From positions 1-53,310 of the forward strand of contig SVFI01000015.1 in NCBI GenBank assembly GCA_015056905.1: DNA of 53,310 bases. The letters run 5' to 3'. The notes beneath the pieces are model-generated. The model was not told the DNA's origin. It searched no databases and worked only from the letters and a program-made list of their open reading frames with translations. Source of the stretch: Lachnospiraceae bacterium (lineage in GTDB: Bacteria; Bacillota; Clostridia; Lachnospirales; Lachnospiraceae). The position numbers were made by a program, and so were the translations under genes. Below, piece by piece: positions 16,030 through 24,859 of the stretch. Every line of letters starts with the position of its first letter. Positions within the stretch are counted from its first letter, which is position 1.

Positions 16030-17263
16030 AAGAAGCCATATGCTCCAAATCATCCGCCCCCATCGTCTCCAAAGCCGAGTGCATGGCAAGCTGCGGAAGT
16101 CCGATGTCCGCTGCCGGTACGGAAACATTCGTCAATGCAATATTCCCGAGTGTAGAACCGCCTGCCACATCGGAACGGTTGTGATAGGTCTGGTACGGAA
16201 TTTTTTCCTGCTCACAGATTGCCTTGACATACGCCCCTGAAAACGCGCTCGTCGTATACTTCTGCGCCCCATGATATTTGATTACAATCCCCCGGTTCAG
16301 CACAGGACGATTCGTTGAATCCGCCTTGTCCGTATAGTTTGGATGAAGCGCGTGTGCATTGTCGGCGCTGACCATAAAACTTTGCGCCAAAAGCGGTGCC
16401 AACGGTAACTTTAACGAGTCTGCAATTCTCTGCAGCACCGATAAAAGAAAATCCGAAGCAGCTCCCTGCATTGTCTGACTACCCACTTCCTCATTGTCAA
16501 ACACCGCCAAAAGTGCAACCTTGTCTGACGGCCGAGCCTCAAGCAATGCATCCAGTCCGCAATATACACATGCAAGGTCATCAAGCCGCGGCGCTCCAAT
16601 CAGTTCCCCGGAAAGTCCCATGCAAATCGGAGGCTGTACCGGATACAAATATAAATCTGCACCGAGAACATCCTTTTCATCCGCAGAAACCTCCTTCGCT
16701 ATCATCCGATGAAGTATGTTTTTGTCCGCCGATGTCCCCGCAAGCGGAAGAAGGTGCAGCTGCGTGTTCAGCTCTCCATCCTTCTCTCCGCCCCGCTTCA
16801 TGTGCACAGCAAGTGACGGTATCACGAAAAGCGGCTTTTTCATATCAACGAGTCTCGTTTCCAGTAAAAGACCTTCCGTGCGCACTACCACTCTTCCTGC
16901 AAGTGAAAGCGGACGGTCGAACCACGTTTCCTTTATCATTCCGCCGTAATTTTCAACATTTAGCTTAAGGTAACTGTCCTCCACCGTCATGCATGCATTT
17001 TCTTTTAATTTAAAACATGGAGAGTCCCCATGTGCACAAACCATATGAAATCCTTTGACTCCCTCATCTTCCTGCGGAATCGAAAATGCAACCAGCGAAG
17101 AATCGTTGCGCACAACATACTTTTTATCCCCGGGACAAATGTTCCACATATCCTTCTCTTCCAGTCTTTCATACCCCGCCTGTTCCAGACGACGCGACGT
17201 CTCTGCCGCCGTTTGGTATACGGTTGTACTCTGTTCCATAAACTCCATAAACTCTTTTTTCAT
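16004..17263 (-). CDS. M18 family aminopeptidase (aspartyl/acidic type)
   Basis: A cytoplasmic zinc exopeptidase of about 419 residues that removes N-terminal, often acidic, residues. M18 motifs are visible: MVCAHGDSPCFKLK (metal His), GAPRLDDLACVY (bridging Asp), AVFDNEEVGSQTMQGA (catalytic and metal Glu), SADNAHALHPN, and the C-terminal GGSTLGNIA with LAMHSALE. ATG 17263 has AAGGA at 9 bases; the alternative ATG 17272 forms a 4-base ATGA overlap with the stop of the upstream sugar kinase gene. Either way the two genes are translationally coupled. The 3' end overlaps the convergent GDPD gene, leaving no room for a separate terminator. Confidence 0.92.
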   Translation of the reverse strand: MKKEFMEFMEQSTTVYQTAAETSRRLEQAGYERLEEKDMWNICPGDKKYVVRNDSSLVAFSIPQEDEGVKGFHMVCAHGDSPCFKLKENACMTVEDSYLKLNVENYGGMIKETWFDRPLSLAGRVVVRTEGLLLETRLVDMKKPLFVIPSLAVHMKRGGEKDGELNTQLHLLPLAGTSADKNILHRMIAKEVSADEKDVLGADLYLYPVQPPICMGLSGELIGAPRLDDLACVYCGLDALLEARPSDKVALLAVFDNEEVGSQTMQGAASDFLLSVLQRIADSLKLPLAPLLAQSFMVSADNAHALHPNYTDKADSTNRPVLNRGIVIKYHGAQKYTTSAFSGAYVKAICEQEKIPYQTYHNRSDVAGGSTLGNIALTNVSVPAADIGLPQLAMHSALETMGADDLEHMASFMTAFYQA

Positions 17264-17268
17264 CACTT

Positions 17269-18216
17269 TCATTCCTTCCCGAATTTATCCATGACAGCTT
17301 CCACATCACTCCGATTCGGAAGCCCCTGCAAAAAGGCGCATGCACTTCCCGCACATACTGCCGTAAAAAACGCCTTCTTCATATCACTTTTCTCCTCAGA
17401 CATTCCGCTCGTCACGCCGTCATTCAGTGTTGCCAAAAAGCCTGCCAACATAGAATCTCCGGAGCCGACAGAGTTTACAACACGGCCCTTCGGAGCCTCC
17501 ATCTCATAGACTTCCCCGTTTTTGCCGAGAAAAACCGCACCATCCCCCGCCATCGATACAATGACATGCTCTGCTCCCAGCCGGCAGAGTTCGGCCGCAT
17601 ACGAAACAGCTTCCTCCTTCGTCCGGACAGTTACTCCGAACATTTCTCCCAGTTCTTTGTGGTTTGGCTTTATCAAAAAAGGTCTGTACTTTAGCACCTT
17701 CTCCAGCAGACTCTTTTCTGCATCCACAACAATTCTTACACCTCTGCCGGAAAGCAAGCTACATATATCCTTGTAAATTGTATCCGGTACAGACGGAGGA
17801 ATACTGCCCGACAAAACAAGCGTATCGCCCTCTTTTAGTTTGCATAACTTATCCAGAAGCAAGTGGATATGCGCTTCACCGATGCCCGGACCGCTTCCGT
17901 TAATTTCTGTCTCCACGCCGTCCGAAAGACTGCGTAATTTTACATTCACTCTTGAGTTTCCCTCAGGCAACCGTATAAAATCCGTGCGAATCCCTTTCTC
18001 CCGCAACATCAACTCAATCTTCTCTCCCGTAAATCCGGCAATAAATCCGAGTGCCGTACTTTCCACGCCGAGGTTGTTTAAAACAACAGACACATTATTT
18101 CCTTTTCCGCCCGGCAAAAACGCTTCCTCCTGCGAGCGGTTGAGTCCTCCGTTTTCAAAATCAGGAACCGTGACCACATAATCAATGGACGGATTCAATG
18201 TCACTGTATATATCAT
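17269..18216 (-). CDS. fruK: PfkB-family sugar kinase, likely 1-phosphofructokinase
   Basis: The 315-residue protein has both PfkB signatures: FLPGGKGNNVSVVLNNLG near residue 33 and VNSVGSGDSMLAGFLATL near 245, with Asp of GSGDS as catalytic base. TLNPSIDYVVTVPDF at the N-terminus and the overall length match 1-phosphofructokinase (fructose 1-phosphate + ATP to fructose 1,6-bisphosphate). Tagatose-6-phosphate kinase (LacC) is the close alternative. Neither a fructose PTS transporter nor a DeoR regulator is adjacent, which is unusual for fruK, and it is coupled with an aminopeptidase instead. The ribosome site AGGAA is 5 bases before the ATG. Confidence 0.8.
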   Translation of the reverse strand: MIYTVTLNPSIDYVVTVPDFENGGLNRSQEEAFLPGGKGNNVSVVLNNLGVESTALGFIAGFTGEKIELMLREKGIRTDFIRLPEGNSRVNVKLRSLSDGVETEINGSGPGIGEAHIHLLLDKLCKLKEGDTLVLSGSIPPSVPDTIYKDICSLLSGRGVRIVVDAEKSLLEKVLKYRPFLIKPNHKELGEMFGVTVRTKEEAVSYAAELCRLGAEHVIVSMAGDGAVFLGKNGEVYEMEAPKGRVVNSVGSGDSMLAGFLATLNDGVTSGMSEEKSDMKKAFFTAVCAGSACAFLQGLPNRSDVEAVMDKFGKE

Positions 18217-18246
18217 ATTTTTTCCTCATGTTTCCTGCCATAATGC

Positions 18247-18275
18247 TTGATGGCATCTCACAAAAAGTATATAAT
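18247..18275 (+). promoter_or_regulatory. Predicted promoter of the RsmF-like gene
   Basis: TTGATG (18247-18252) and a perfect TATAAT (18270-18275) are spaced by 17 bases, 43 bp before the start codon. It lies in the divergent region with fruK. Confidence 0.7.
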
Positions 18276-18317
18276 TCTTTTAATTGCGATGCAAGACTAA
18301 ACCAAAGGAGTTTGCTT

Positions 18318-19718
18318 ATGTCTTTCACACTACCAAAAGACTTTACAAAACGCATGCAGGAAATGCTCGCCGAAGAATTTGAAGCGTTCCTGCACAGCTA
18401 TGAAAATACAAATCATCAGGCGTTTCGCATCAACCGCTTAAAAGGCGATGTCGAAACATTTCAATCCGTATGTGATTTTGCCGGTGAAACAGAACCGGTG
18501 CCATGGACATGCGACGGCTTTTACTATCCTGATACGCTTCGTCCCGGGAAACATCCGTATCACGAAGCAGGTGTCTACTACATTCAGGAACCGAGCGCAA
18601 TGATGCCCGCTGCCCTTCTCGATGCCAAGCCGGGCGAAAAAGTGCTTGACCTTTGCGCTGCTCCCGGCGGAAAAAGTTCACAAATTGCATCCGCGATGCA
18701 ACACGAAGGAATTCTTATCAGCAATGAAATTCACCCTGCGCGGGCGCGCATTTTGTCTGAAAACATGGAGCGTATGGGGGCGAGAAATGTCATTGTCACA
18801 AATGAGTCTCCGCAGACGCTGGTCCCGCGCTTTCCGGCTTATTTTGATCGCATTATGGTAGATGCTCCTTGTTCAGGCGAAGGAATGTTTCGAAAAAATG
18901 AGGAAGCCATCACGCAGTGGAGTCTTGAAAATGTCCGCATCTGCGCCGACCGCCAGGACGAGATACTCGACTGCGCCGACCGTATGCTTAAACCGGGCGG
19001 AACGATGGTGTATTCGACTTGTACCTTTGCGCCGGACGAGAACGAAGGAAGCATTTCCCGTTTTACGGAGCGACATCCCGATTACGATGTGATAGAGCAG
19101 ACAAGGTTATGGCCGCACAAAATCAAAGGCGAGGGACATTTTGTTGCCGTTCTCAAAAAGCGTCCTTTTGCTGATTCGGAGCTTGCTGTCAGCAGCGTCA
19201 TATCCGGCAGAAGCGATTTGATATTGCGTGAAAACCAGTTGGAATCCGCCCCCGTATCCTCACGAAAAAAAGGAAAGAAATCTACCTCCTCAGAACCGGA
19301 CCTGACAGAACTGCAAAACTTTTTGGATGAGACGTTGCAACTTCCGCTCAGCGGACGGATTGAAAGGTTCGGAGACCAGATATACCTATTACCGAAGGAC
19401 GCCCCTTCCCTGATAGGACTGCGCGTTCTGCGCCCGGGACTTCACCTCGGAACCATGCTCAAAAACCGATTTGAGCCTTCCCATGCACTTGCGCTGACAC
19501 TTCGTCCGGAGGATGTGACAAGCTGTGTTTCTTTCTGCTCCTCCCGCCCGGAAGAATACCGACTCACATGTGAGTACATCGGCGGGCAAACCTTCCCGTG
19601 GACCGGTCAAAAAGGCTGGCATCTGATTTGTCTGGACGGCTACAGCATCGGCTGGGGAAAACTTGCCGGCGGAATCATGAAAAATCATTATCCGAAAGGA
19701 TTACGGAAGACCTACTGA
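18318..19718 (+). CDS. rsmF: RsmF-type rRNA (cytosine-C5) methyltransferase
   Basis: SAM-dependent m5C methyltransferase of the NOL1/NOP2/Sun family. Motif I KVLDLCAAPGGKSSQIASAM binds SAM. Motif IV MVDAPCSGEGMFRKNEEA and motif VI YSTCTFAPDENEG carry the two cysteines used in catalysis. The C-terminal 180 residues (LPLSGRIERFGDQIYLLP ... LRPGLHLG) resemble the PUA-like RNA-binding tail of Bacillus/Enterococcus RsmF. The target is presumably 16S rRNA, but site specificity cannot be read from sequence. ATG 18318 follows AAAGGAG; the longer frame from 18198 precedes the promoter and is rejected. A bidirectional terminator separates it from pilT. Confidence 0.9.
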   Translation: MSFTLPKDFTKRMQEMLAEEFEAFLHSYENTNHQAFRINRLKGDVETFQSVCDFAGETEPVPWTCDGFYYPDTLRPGKHPYHEAGVYYIQEPSAMMPAALLDAKPGEKVLDLCAAPGGKSSQIASAMQHEGILISNEIHPARARILSENMERMGARNVIVTNESPQTLVPRFPAYFDRIMVDAPCSGEGMFRKNEEAITQWSLENVRICADRQDEILDCADRMLKPGGTMVYSTCTFAPDENEGSISRFTERHPDYDVIEQTRLWPHKIKGEGHFVAVLKKRPFADSELAVSSVISGRSDLILRENQLESAPVSSRKKGKKSTSSEPDLTELQNFLDETLQLPLSGRIERFGDQIYLLPKDAPSLIGLRVLRPGLHLGTMLKNRFEPSHALALTLRPEDVTSCVSFCSSRPEEYRLTCEYIGGQTFPWTGQKGWHLICLDGYSIGWGKLAGGIMKNHYPKGLRKTY

Positions 19719-19755
19719 CCGCTCACCTCATAAATTTTCAGATATCATGCATAAT

Positions 19756-19805
19756 AAAAAAGGCTTTCGTTGCCGGGCGAAAAACTCCGGAAACAAAAGC
19801 CTTTT
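19756..19805. terminator. Bidirectional terminator between rsmF and pilT
   Basis: AAAAAAGGCTTT pairs with AAAGCCTTTT around an internal CCGG/CCGG stem. Both strands present an A/T tract, as expected between convergent genes. Confidence 0.8.
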
Positions 19806-19824
19806 AATTTCTAATAGAACTATA

Positions 19825-20892
19825 CTACATATACTGTTGCATTTCTTTTACATTGGTGGAATACTGAAGCGCGGTATCTCTCGTAATCTTGCCCTGCATA
19901 ACAAGCATTTTAAGATCATGGTTGAGTGTATGCATTCCCGATGCAAGGTTGGACTGCATCGTACTCGAAAGCTGATGCATCTTGTTCTCGCGAATCAGAT
20001 TACCTACCGCTTCGTTATTGAGCAGGATTTCTGTTGCAACCACACGTCCTTCGTCACTTGCAAGCGGAAGAAGCTGCTGTGTAATAACACCTTTCAATAC
20101 ACTCGCCAGCTGCATACGCATCTGGTTCTGTCCGTGCGGCGGACAGGCATCAATGATACGCTCCACCGTCTGCGGTGCACTTGTTGTATGTAACGTTGAG
20201 AGGACAAGATGTCCGGTCTCTGCTGCCGTAACCGCTGCCGATATTGTCTCATAATCACGCATCTCACCTACCAGAATGATGTCCGGGTCTTCACGGAGTG
20301 CGGAACGAAGCGCCGTTGCAAAGCTGTCTACGTCACGTCCGACCTCTCTCTGATGAATCATAGCTTTTCCGTGAGGGTAAATGTATTCAATCGGGTCCTC
20401 AATCGTCAGAACATGTCTCTTCTGTGTCTTGTTGATATGATCGATAATCGCAGCCAGCGTTGTCGTCTTACCGCTACCGGTAGGCCCTGTTACCAAAATG
20501 AGACCTCTCGGCTCTTCTGCAAGCTTACGAACAACATCCGGAAGACCGAGGTTTGCAAACGTCGGCGTTGTATTCTCCAAAAGACGAATACTTGCTGCAA
20601 GGTTGTTACGCTGATGATATACATTGACACGCATACGCGCACCGTCCGGTGTGATTCCTGAGAAGTCAAGATCTTTGCCTGACAATACACGCTGCCTCTG
20701 ATCCTCATTGAGAATGGACAAAATCATGTCCTCGACTTCCTTCGGATCCGGAATCGGTTCCAAAAGTTCAAGTTCACCGAAACGACGAACCGCTGTATGG
20801 GTTCCGACTGTGAGATGGATATCAGAACAGTTGTTTCTTCTTGCATAATCCATCAATTTCAAAAATTCCACGCTGTAATCCATGATGTACAT
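19825..20892 (-). CDS. pilT: PilT-type twitching motility / type IV pilus retraction ATPase, solitary
   Basis: A hexameric secretion-superfamily ATPase of 355 residues, the normal PilT size. Visible motifs are the Walker A GPTGSGKTT, the Asp box around TIEDPIEYIY, the Walker B region REDPDIILVGEMRDYETI, and the His box GHLVLSTLHT. The N-terminal part (LKLMDYARRNNCSDIHLTVG) matches the PilT PAS-like domain. No pilin, PilB, PilC or prepilin peptidase gene is in the window, so it must act on a pilus encoded elsewhere or do another job. It has its own promoter but lies only 72 bp after the exosortase G operon. Starts at 20892 or 20883 (Met4) are both possible. Confidence 0.92.
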   Translation of the reverse strand: MYIMDYSVEFLKLMDYARRNNCSDIHLTVGTHTAVRRFGELELLEPIPDPKEVEDMILSILNEDQRQRVLSGKDLDFSGITPDGARMRVNVYHQRNNLAASIRLLENTTPTFANLGLPDVVRKLAEEPRGLILVTGPTGSGKTTTLAAIIDHINKTQKRHVLTIEDPIEYIYPHGKAMIHQREVGRDVDSFATALRSALREDPDIILVGEMRDYETISAAVTAAETGHLVLSTLHTTSAPQTVERIIDACPPHGQNQMRMQLASVLKGVITQQLLPLASDEGRVVATEILLNNEAVGNLIRENKMHQLSSTMQSNLASGMHTLNHDLKMLVMQGKITRDTALQYSTNVKEMQQYM

Positions 20893-20939
20893 GTACCCCC
20901 TTATAATTTATATTTTTGTATAACCCACATTACCCTTTT

Positions 20940-20968
20940 ATGTTACAACATCCTGACTTTGGGGTCAA
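20940..20968 (-). promoter_or_regulatory. Predicted pilT promoter
   Basis: TTGACC (20963-20968) and TAACAT (20940-20945) on the minus strand have a 17-base spacer. The -35 box overlaps the last codons of the upstream glycosyltransferase gene, so pilT may be read from here and by read-through. Confidence 0.5.
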
Positions 20969-22023
20969 TGTTTCTTTTTGAAAACCCACTCTCTCTGTAT
21001 TTGGAAACTGATGAGAAAAAGAACTGTGTCAACTATGATTTTAATCCATGTTTCACTTCCGCCAAACAGCTTAAACATCCCCCAGACTCCGACCGCCGAA
21101 AGTCCCATCTGCAGTACTGCAAGCGTATAATATTTGAGCATGGTCTTCCCGATGCCATCATTGTGTTTAAACACACCGTTTCGGTTGACGAAAAAGTTAT
21201 ACAGCGATGATATAATTCTGGCAATTACCGTACTTACGAAAATATACGATACCGGCAAAATACCTTTGAGCAAGGCTGTCCCAAGCGCAAACAATCCCAA
21301 ATCAATCACAGAAGAGGAAAGCGACGCCGCAATAAACTTCAAAAACATTCCGTATATCAAAAACGAGTCCCGAAGCGGTCTGAAATGTGTACTTTTATTT
21401 CCTTCATAATATATCGTTTCAATCGATACTTCCTCTATCGGAATCCCCTTATCCTTACAGCACAGAAGCATATTGGTCTCGTATTCAAAGCGTTCTCCCG
21501 AAACGTCAAGAAATGCCTCTGCCGTCTTCTTTGACATCACTCGAAGTCCGGTCTGTGTATCCGATACTCTGATGCCCACAAGCAACTGCATTACTTTCGA
21601 TGTCACTATATTTCCAAAGCTGCTTTTAAACGGAACATTTTCCTGTTTAAAGTTTCTACATCCCATGACAAGCGTGTCAGGTTTTTCTAATAACCGCTCT
21701 GCACAACGGACAATGTCCTTCACCGCATGTTGTCCGTCCGAGTCAATGGTCGCAACCCCCAAGCATTCCTCCCAGTTCTCAAGCACATAGCGAAACGCCG
21801 TTTTTAAAGCACGCCCTTTGCCCTTGTTTACCTCATGACGGAGCACCACGCATCCCATGTTCTGCACTTTATCAAAATAAGTATCATACTCCTCGTCACT
21901 ACCGTCATTTACAACAAGAACATGAACAAAGCCCTGTTCCTTTAGTTCTTCCACGAGTGCAACCAAACGCCCGTCCGGCGAAAGACTCGGAATAATAATA
22001 CCGATCTGTTTTTTTAAATCCAT
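20965..22023 (-). CDS. Family 2 glycosyltransferase with C-terminal GtrA-like membrane domain
   Basis: Residues 1-225 form a GT2 domain of the dolichol/undecaprenyl-phosphate sugar synthase type: IGIIIPSLSP, VLVVNDGSDEEY, ATIDSDGQH (the metal-binding D-x-D-like site), and DTQTGLRVMSK. Residues 229-350 contain four membrane segments of a GtrA/DPMS-like domain (FIAASLSSSVIDLGLFALG, then RIISSLYNFFVNRNGVF, ending FQIQREWVF). Such fusions make a lipid-linked sugar and move or present it across the membrane. It is the last gene of the exosortase G operon, 3 bp after the pterin-synthase-like gene. A role in supplying sugar to the locus product is inferred. Confidence 0.88.
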   Translation of the reverse strand: MDLKKQIGIIIPSLSPDGRLVALVEELKEQGFVHVLVVNDGSDEEYDTYFDKVQNMGCVVLRHEVNKGKGRALKTAFRYVLENWEECLGVATIDSDGQHAVKDIVRCAERLLEKPDTLVMGCRNFKQENVPFKSSFGNIVTSKVMQLLVGIRVSDTQTGLRVMSKKTAEAFLDVSGERFEYETNMLLCCKDKGIPIEEVSIETIYYEGNKSTHFRPLRDSFLIYGMFLKFIAASLSSSVIDLGLFALGTALLKGILPVSYIFVSTVIARIISSLYNFFVNRNGVFKHNDGIGKTMLKYYTLAVLQMGLSAVGVWGMFKLFGGSETWIKIIVDTVLFLISFQIQREWVFKKKH

Positions 22024-22026
22024 ACC

Positions 22027-22464
22027 CTATTCCTCTTGAAACGCACTGTCAATGATGTCCTCCACCATATTTTTCTGCTGCAGTTCATTGACAATGTTGT
22101 TTTCTACTCTGCTGATGACATAGGATCTTGTCGGCGTCTCACTGACTTCAATGTGGAACACAATCCATCCGAGCGGCTCTAAAAGCGCTTCCAGCTGCTC
22201 CAAAAAATAAGACGTAATATTCTCCAATGTCGGATTCATCGCATCAAAGGGCTCAAAATCATTGATATAACGATTCTGATATTGCCCTAAAAACTGTTCA
22301 ATCCGGTTTTCCACCTCGTTAAACATCACAAATTCCTTTTGACTTTTGATGGTCCGAATCATAATTTCCCACGTGTGCGGATGTGATGCCCCCAATTTGC
22401 CGTCAATATAAATCGCATGACTGGCATTGAGGTAAAAATTGAATTTGTATTGACTGTATCTCAT
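22027..22464 (-). CDS. 6-pyruvoyl-tetrahydropterin synthase-related protein of the exosortase G locus
   Basis: A 145-residue protein with the QueD/PTPS fold outline. The zinc ligands are kept: His16 in YLNASHAIY and His28/His30 in GASHPHTWEI. The catalytic cysteine expected just before the second His pair (C-G-x-x-H-G-H in QueD) is absent; the sequence there is KLGASHPH. PTPS-related proteins without the cysteine are known companions of Gram-positive exosortase XrtG, and I match it to that group from memory. It therefore probably does not make pterin or preQ0 precursors, and may bind metal or a nucleotide-like ligand. It lies 12 bp after the membrane sensor gene and 3 bp before the glycosyltransferase gene. 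Confidence 0.82.
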   Translation of the reverse strand: MRYSQYKFNFYLNASHAIYIDGKLGASHPHTWEIMIRTIKSQKEFVMFNEVENRIEQFLGQYQNRYINDFEPFDAMNPTLENITSYFLEQLEALLEPLGWIVFHIEVSETPTRSYVISRVENNIVNELQQKNMVEDIIDSAFQEE

Positions 22465-22476
22465 AGTTTCACCAAC

Positions 22477-23502
22477 TTACCATTCTCTGACTGAAATCTG
22501 AATATCTGTCGCGTCACTGCGGAACATCTTCTGATACTGTAAAAGGAACTGTTTCACAAAATTAGTCGCCCCTTCCTCATCCGTATTCAGAAGCAAAATC
22601 AAAAACTCCTCATTTTCCCATAAACAACAGACACTTTTGTTTACTTTCATTCGTTCCAAAAGAACGCTGTAGTTGACAATCGCCTGCGGCGTATTCTCTT
22701 TCATCCGAACCGTGATTTTACGGGACTTTTCCTTTTGCTCCGGTGTCAGTTTCTGCATAATCTGCTCCACAATTTCCCGCCTGCAAAATCCGTTTTCTCT
22801 CTGATAATCCGTCCCGGACTGTGCTTCGAGCCGTTCACCGAGACGTTCAATCAGCCTGCGGTTCTCAACCAGCTGTTCCTTCAGCTCGTTCTCCATGTTC
22901 TCATTTTCTTTTTCTCTGTGTGCCAGAAAAAATACGCTGACAACAAACGCTACGGAAAACAGTGCCAAATACAAAACGCTGTGCTGTAAAAGGATGTCGA
23001 AATCACTCTGCGATATCAGATACTCCCGGCTGATGCAGATTCCGACAGTAATCTCCTTATCCTGCACAATCTCTTCGTGAAATATCACATACCACGGTGT
23101 TCCGGAAAGAAATACCGCATATGCATTCCTGCTTCCCTCTACCTTCGCAGAATGTTCCGAAATCCCAAAATATGCCCTGGTGTCCGTCTCCTTGAGAGAT
23201 TTTGTATAATTATCATCCCGCATAAAAAGAATCTCATCATCCACTGCAACGAAACCATAGTCGCTCGCCGATGTCGGATATGTTTCTTTTATGTAATCAA
23301 TCAACGCTTCCGGGGCAAAATTGCCGCTGTAAGCCATTGCTTCAAGATAAGACTCTTTTTCCAGACAAATCTCTTGAAGATTTGCCTCCCTGCACTGTAA
23401 GACATCAAAAACGAGAAGTCCCATACAAAGCACCGACAAAACAACCGACATGACGACTAAATATTTACTTGGTCTCTTTCTCTTCTTCGACGTCTGATTC
23501 AT
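22477..23502 (-). CDS. Membrane sensor-like protein with degenerate GGDEF-like C-terminus (exosortase G locus)
   Basis: The 341-residue protein has a membrane segment at about 14-34, an extracytoplasmic region of about 130 residues that looks like a Cache/PAS-type sensor (DYIKETYPTSASDYGFVAVD, YVIFHEEIVQDKEITVGICI), a second membrane segment near 173-193, and a cytoplasmic coiled coil (KENENMENELKEQLVENRRL). The C-terminal 90 residues resemble the second half of a GGDEF domain: CLWENEEFLILLLNTDEEGA stands where R-x-G-G-D-E-F-x-x-L-L is expected. Both glycines are lost, so cyclase activity is unlikely. It overlaps the upstream glycosyltransferase gene by 38 bp. I infer a signal-sensing part for the locus. 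Confidence 0.75.
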   Translation of the reverse strand: MNQTSKKRKRPSKYLVVMSVVLSVLCMGLLVFDVLQCREANLQEICLEKESYLEAMAYSGNFAPEALIDYIKETYPTSASDYGFVAVDDEILFMRDDNYTKSLKETDTRAYFGISEHSAKVEGSRNAYAVFLSGTPWYVIFHEEIVQDKEITVGICISREYLISQSDFDILLQHSVLYLALFSVAFVVSVFFLAHREKENENMENELKEQLVENRRLIERLGERLEAQSGTDYQRENGFCRREIVEQIMQKLTPEQKEKSRKITVRMKENTPQAIVNYSVLLERMKVNKSVCCLWENEEFLILLLNTDEEGATNFVKQFLLQYQKMFRSDATDIQISVREW

Positions 23503-24859
23503 AAATACTCTTCTTAACCTTATCTATAAACTTCTTCACAAATACAAAATCCTGCGCGATGATATCCCTGCAGACCTTTACTTCCTCGTCAAATCCCCTC
23601 GTTCTCCATGTGCTTGCCCCCTTTATGCTGTTGATAATGCCCGCAAACCGGAACCAGTAAACCATGAAATTGAACAGCGGAAGCACAAGCGTATAGCCGA
23701 TTTTCCAAGCATAAAACCGCTTTAGCTGCTTGTCCCAGCTAAGATATATACACACATGTATGTAATACAAAAGCGCCGACAGCACATACATGATGTAAAT
23801 CAATACAACAGAAATAAAAATATAACGGAACGGGTATCCGATAAACGCCAGACAAATCAAAGCGAAATACCATATCATACGCGGAAACGCAAAGGTATGG
23901 TCATAAATAAGTATCCGCGACATAAAATTTGACAGGAGCGTGTGCACGCCTCCCTTCCGGTCCGGAAACATATGAATAACCTCTATCTCTCCTCTTTGCC
24001 ATCGCTGGCGCTGGACGTACAGACGATTAATGCTCTCAATCGGATCCACGAAAAACAACGCATTTTCGCATATATCAATTCTCTTTTTGAGAAGATAACG
24101 AATCTGGAACGTAACCTGCGTATCCTCGCACACAGTCTCTGTATTGTAAAGCTGTGTCTTTAAAATCGTCGACTTGCGGAAGGCAGAAAAGGCGCCCGAC
24201 AACGTAAAAATACTGTTCAACTCCGCCTCATAATTGCGCCCTGCCAAAAACGCCTGCGCATACTCATAAAACTCCGTTTTTTGAATAAAACGTTTAAACA
24301 GATTCTTTTCTTCTTTTATCATGTCCGGATTGGTGAGTACCGCACCGGTCATACAATGTATATTTTCATTGGACTCAAACCGTCGAATCATATTCGACAA
24401 TGCGTCCGGATGCAGAATCCCGTCGCTGTCAATATGGATAATATACTTACCCTCGCTGTTGAACAGTGCCATATTCAGCGCCTTGGATTTCCCCTGTTTG
24501 GAACTGAGCCACTTGGCGTTCATGTCCAAATGTGTTTTCTGGTATTCCACAAAAATCCGGAAACTGTCGTCCTTGCTTCCGTTATCCACCAGGATGAGGG
24601 AAATATTTTTGTTCGGGTATGTGGACTTGTCAACAGAATCAAGACACGCCCAAAGCGAATCCGCAGAGTTATACACAGGTATAATCAATGTAATATCCGG
24701 GCAGTACGTAAGCGGAGCGTCCTCCTTGTATGTAAATCTCTTATAAACAAGAATAAACACGCCCAAAAAGCCCGGAATAATCTCCATAACAAGAGGGATG
24801 ATGACCCACGCCATCCAGAAAAATATATCATTGGTCAGAAGATGAATGATCTCCTGCAT
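23465..24859 (-). CDS. Exosortase G-associated family 2 glycosyltransferase (processive type, membrane)
   Basis: A 464-residue integral membrane glycosyltransferase. An N-terminal membrane segment is followed by a GT2 domain with IPVYNSADSLW, VDNGSKDDS, IIHIDSDGILHPDAL (D-x-D), CEDTQVTF and QRQRWQRGEIE (the Q-x-x-R-W signature of processive, hyaluronan/cellulose-synthase-like enzymes). Four or more C-terminal membrane segments follow. The match to the XrtG-associated glycosyltransferase family is from memory of that family's gene context. The ribosome site AGGAGG is ideal. Its start overlaps the end of the exosortase gene by 32 bp, and its end overlaps the sensor gene by 38 bp. Confidence 0.85.
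   Translation of the reverse strand: MQEIIHLLTNDIFFWMAWVIIPLVMEIIPGFLGVFILVYKRFTYKEDAPLTYCPDITLIIPVYNSADSLWACLDSVDKSTYPNKNISLILVDNGSKDDSFRIFVEYQKTHLDMNAKWLSSKQGKSKALNMALFNSEGKYIIHIDSDGILHPDALSNMIRRFESNENIHCMTGAVLTNPDMIKEEKNLFKRFIQKTEFYEYAQAFLAGRNYEAELNSIFTLSGAFSAFRKSTILKTQLYNTETVCEDTQVTFQIRYLLKKRIDICENALFFVDPIESINRLYVQRQRWQRGEIEVIHMFPDRKGGVHTLLSNFMSRILIYDHTFAFPRMIWYFALICLAFIGYPFRYIFISVVLIYIMYVLSALLYYIHVCIYLSWDKQLKRFYAWKIGYTLVLPLFNFMVYWFRFAGIINSIKGASTWRTRGFDEEVKVCRDIIAQDFVFVKKFIDKVKKSIYESDVEEEKETK

Noticed and set aside
16396..16968. 190-residue plus-strand ORF
   Set aside because: Antisense shadow of the M18 aminopeptidase; Pro/Ser/Ala-rich with no ribosome site or motif.
18198..18317. N-terminal extension of the RsmF-like protein
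   Set aside because: It runs across the predicted promoter; AAAGGAG before ATG 18318 and family alignment start there.
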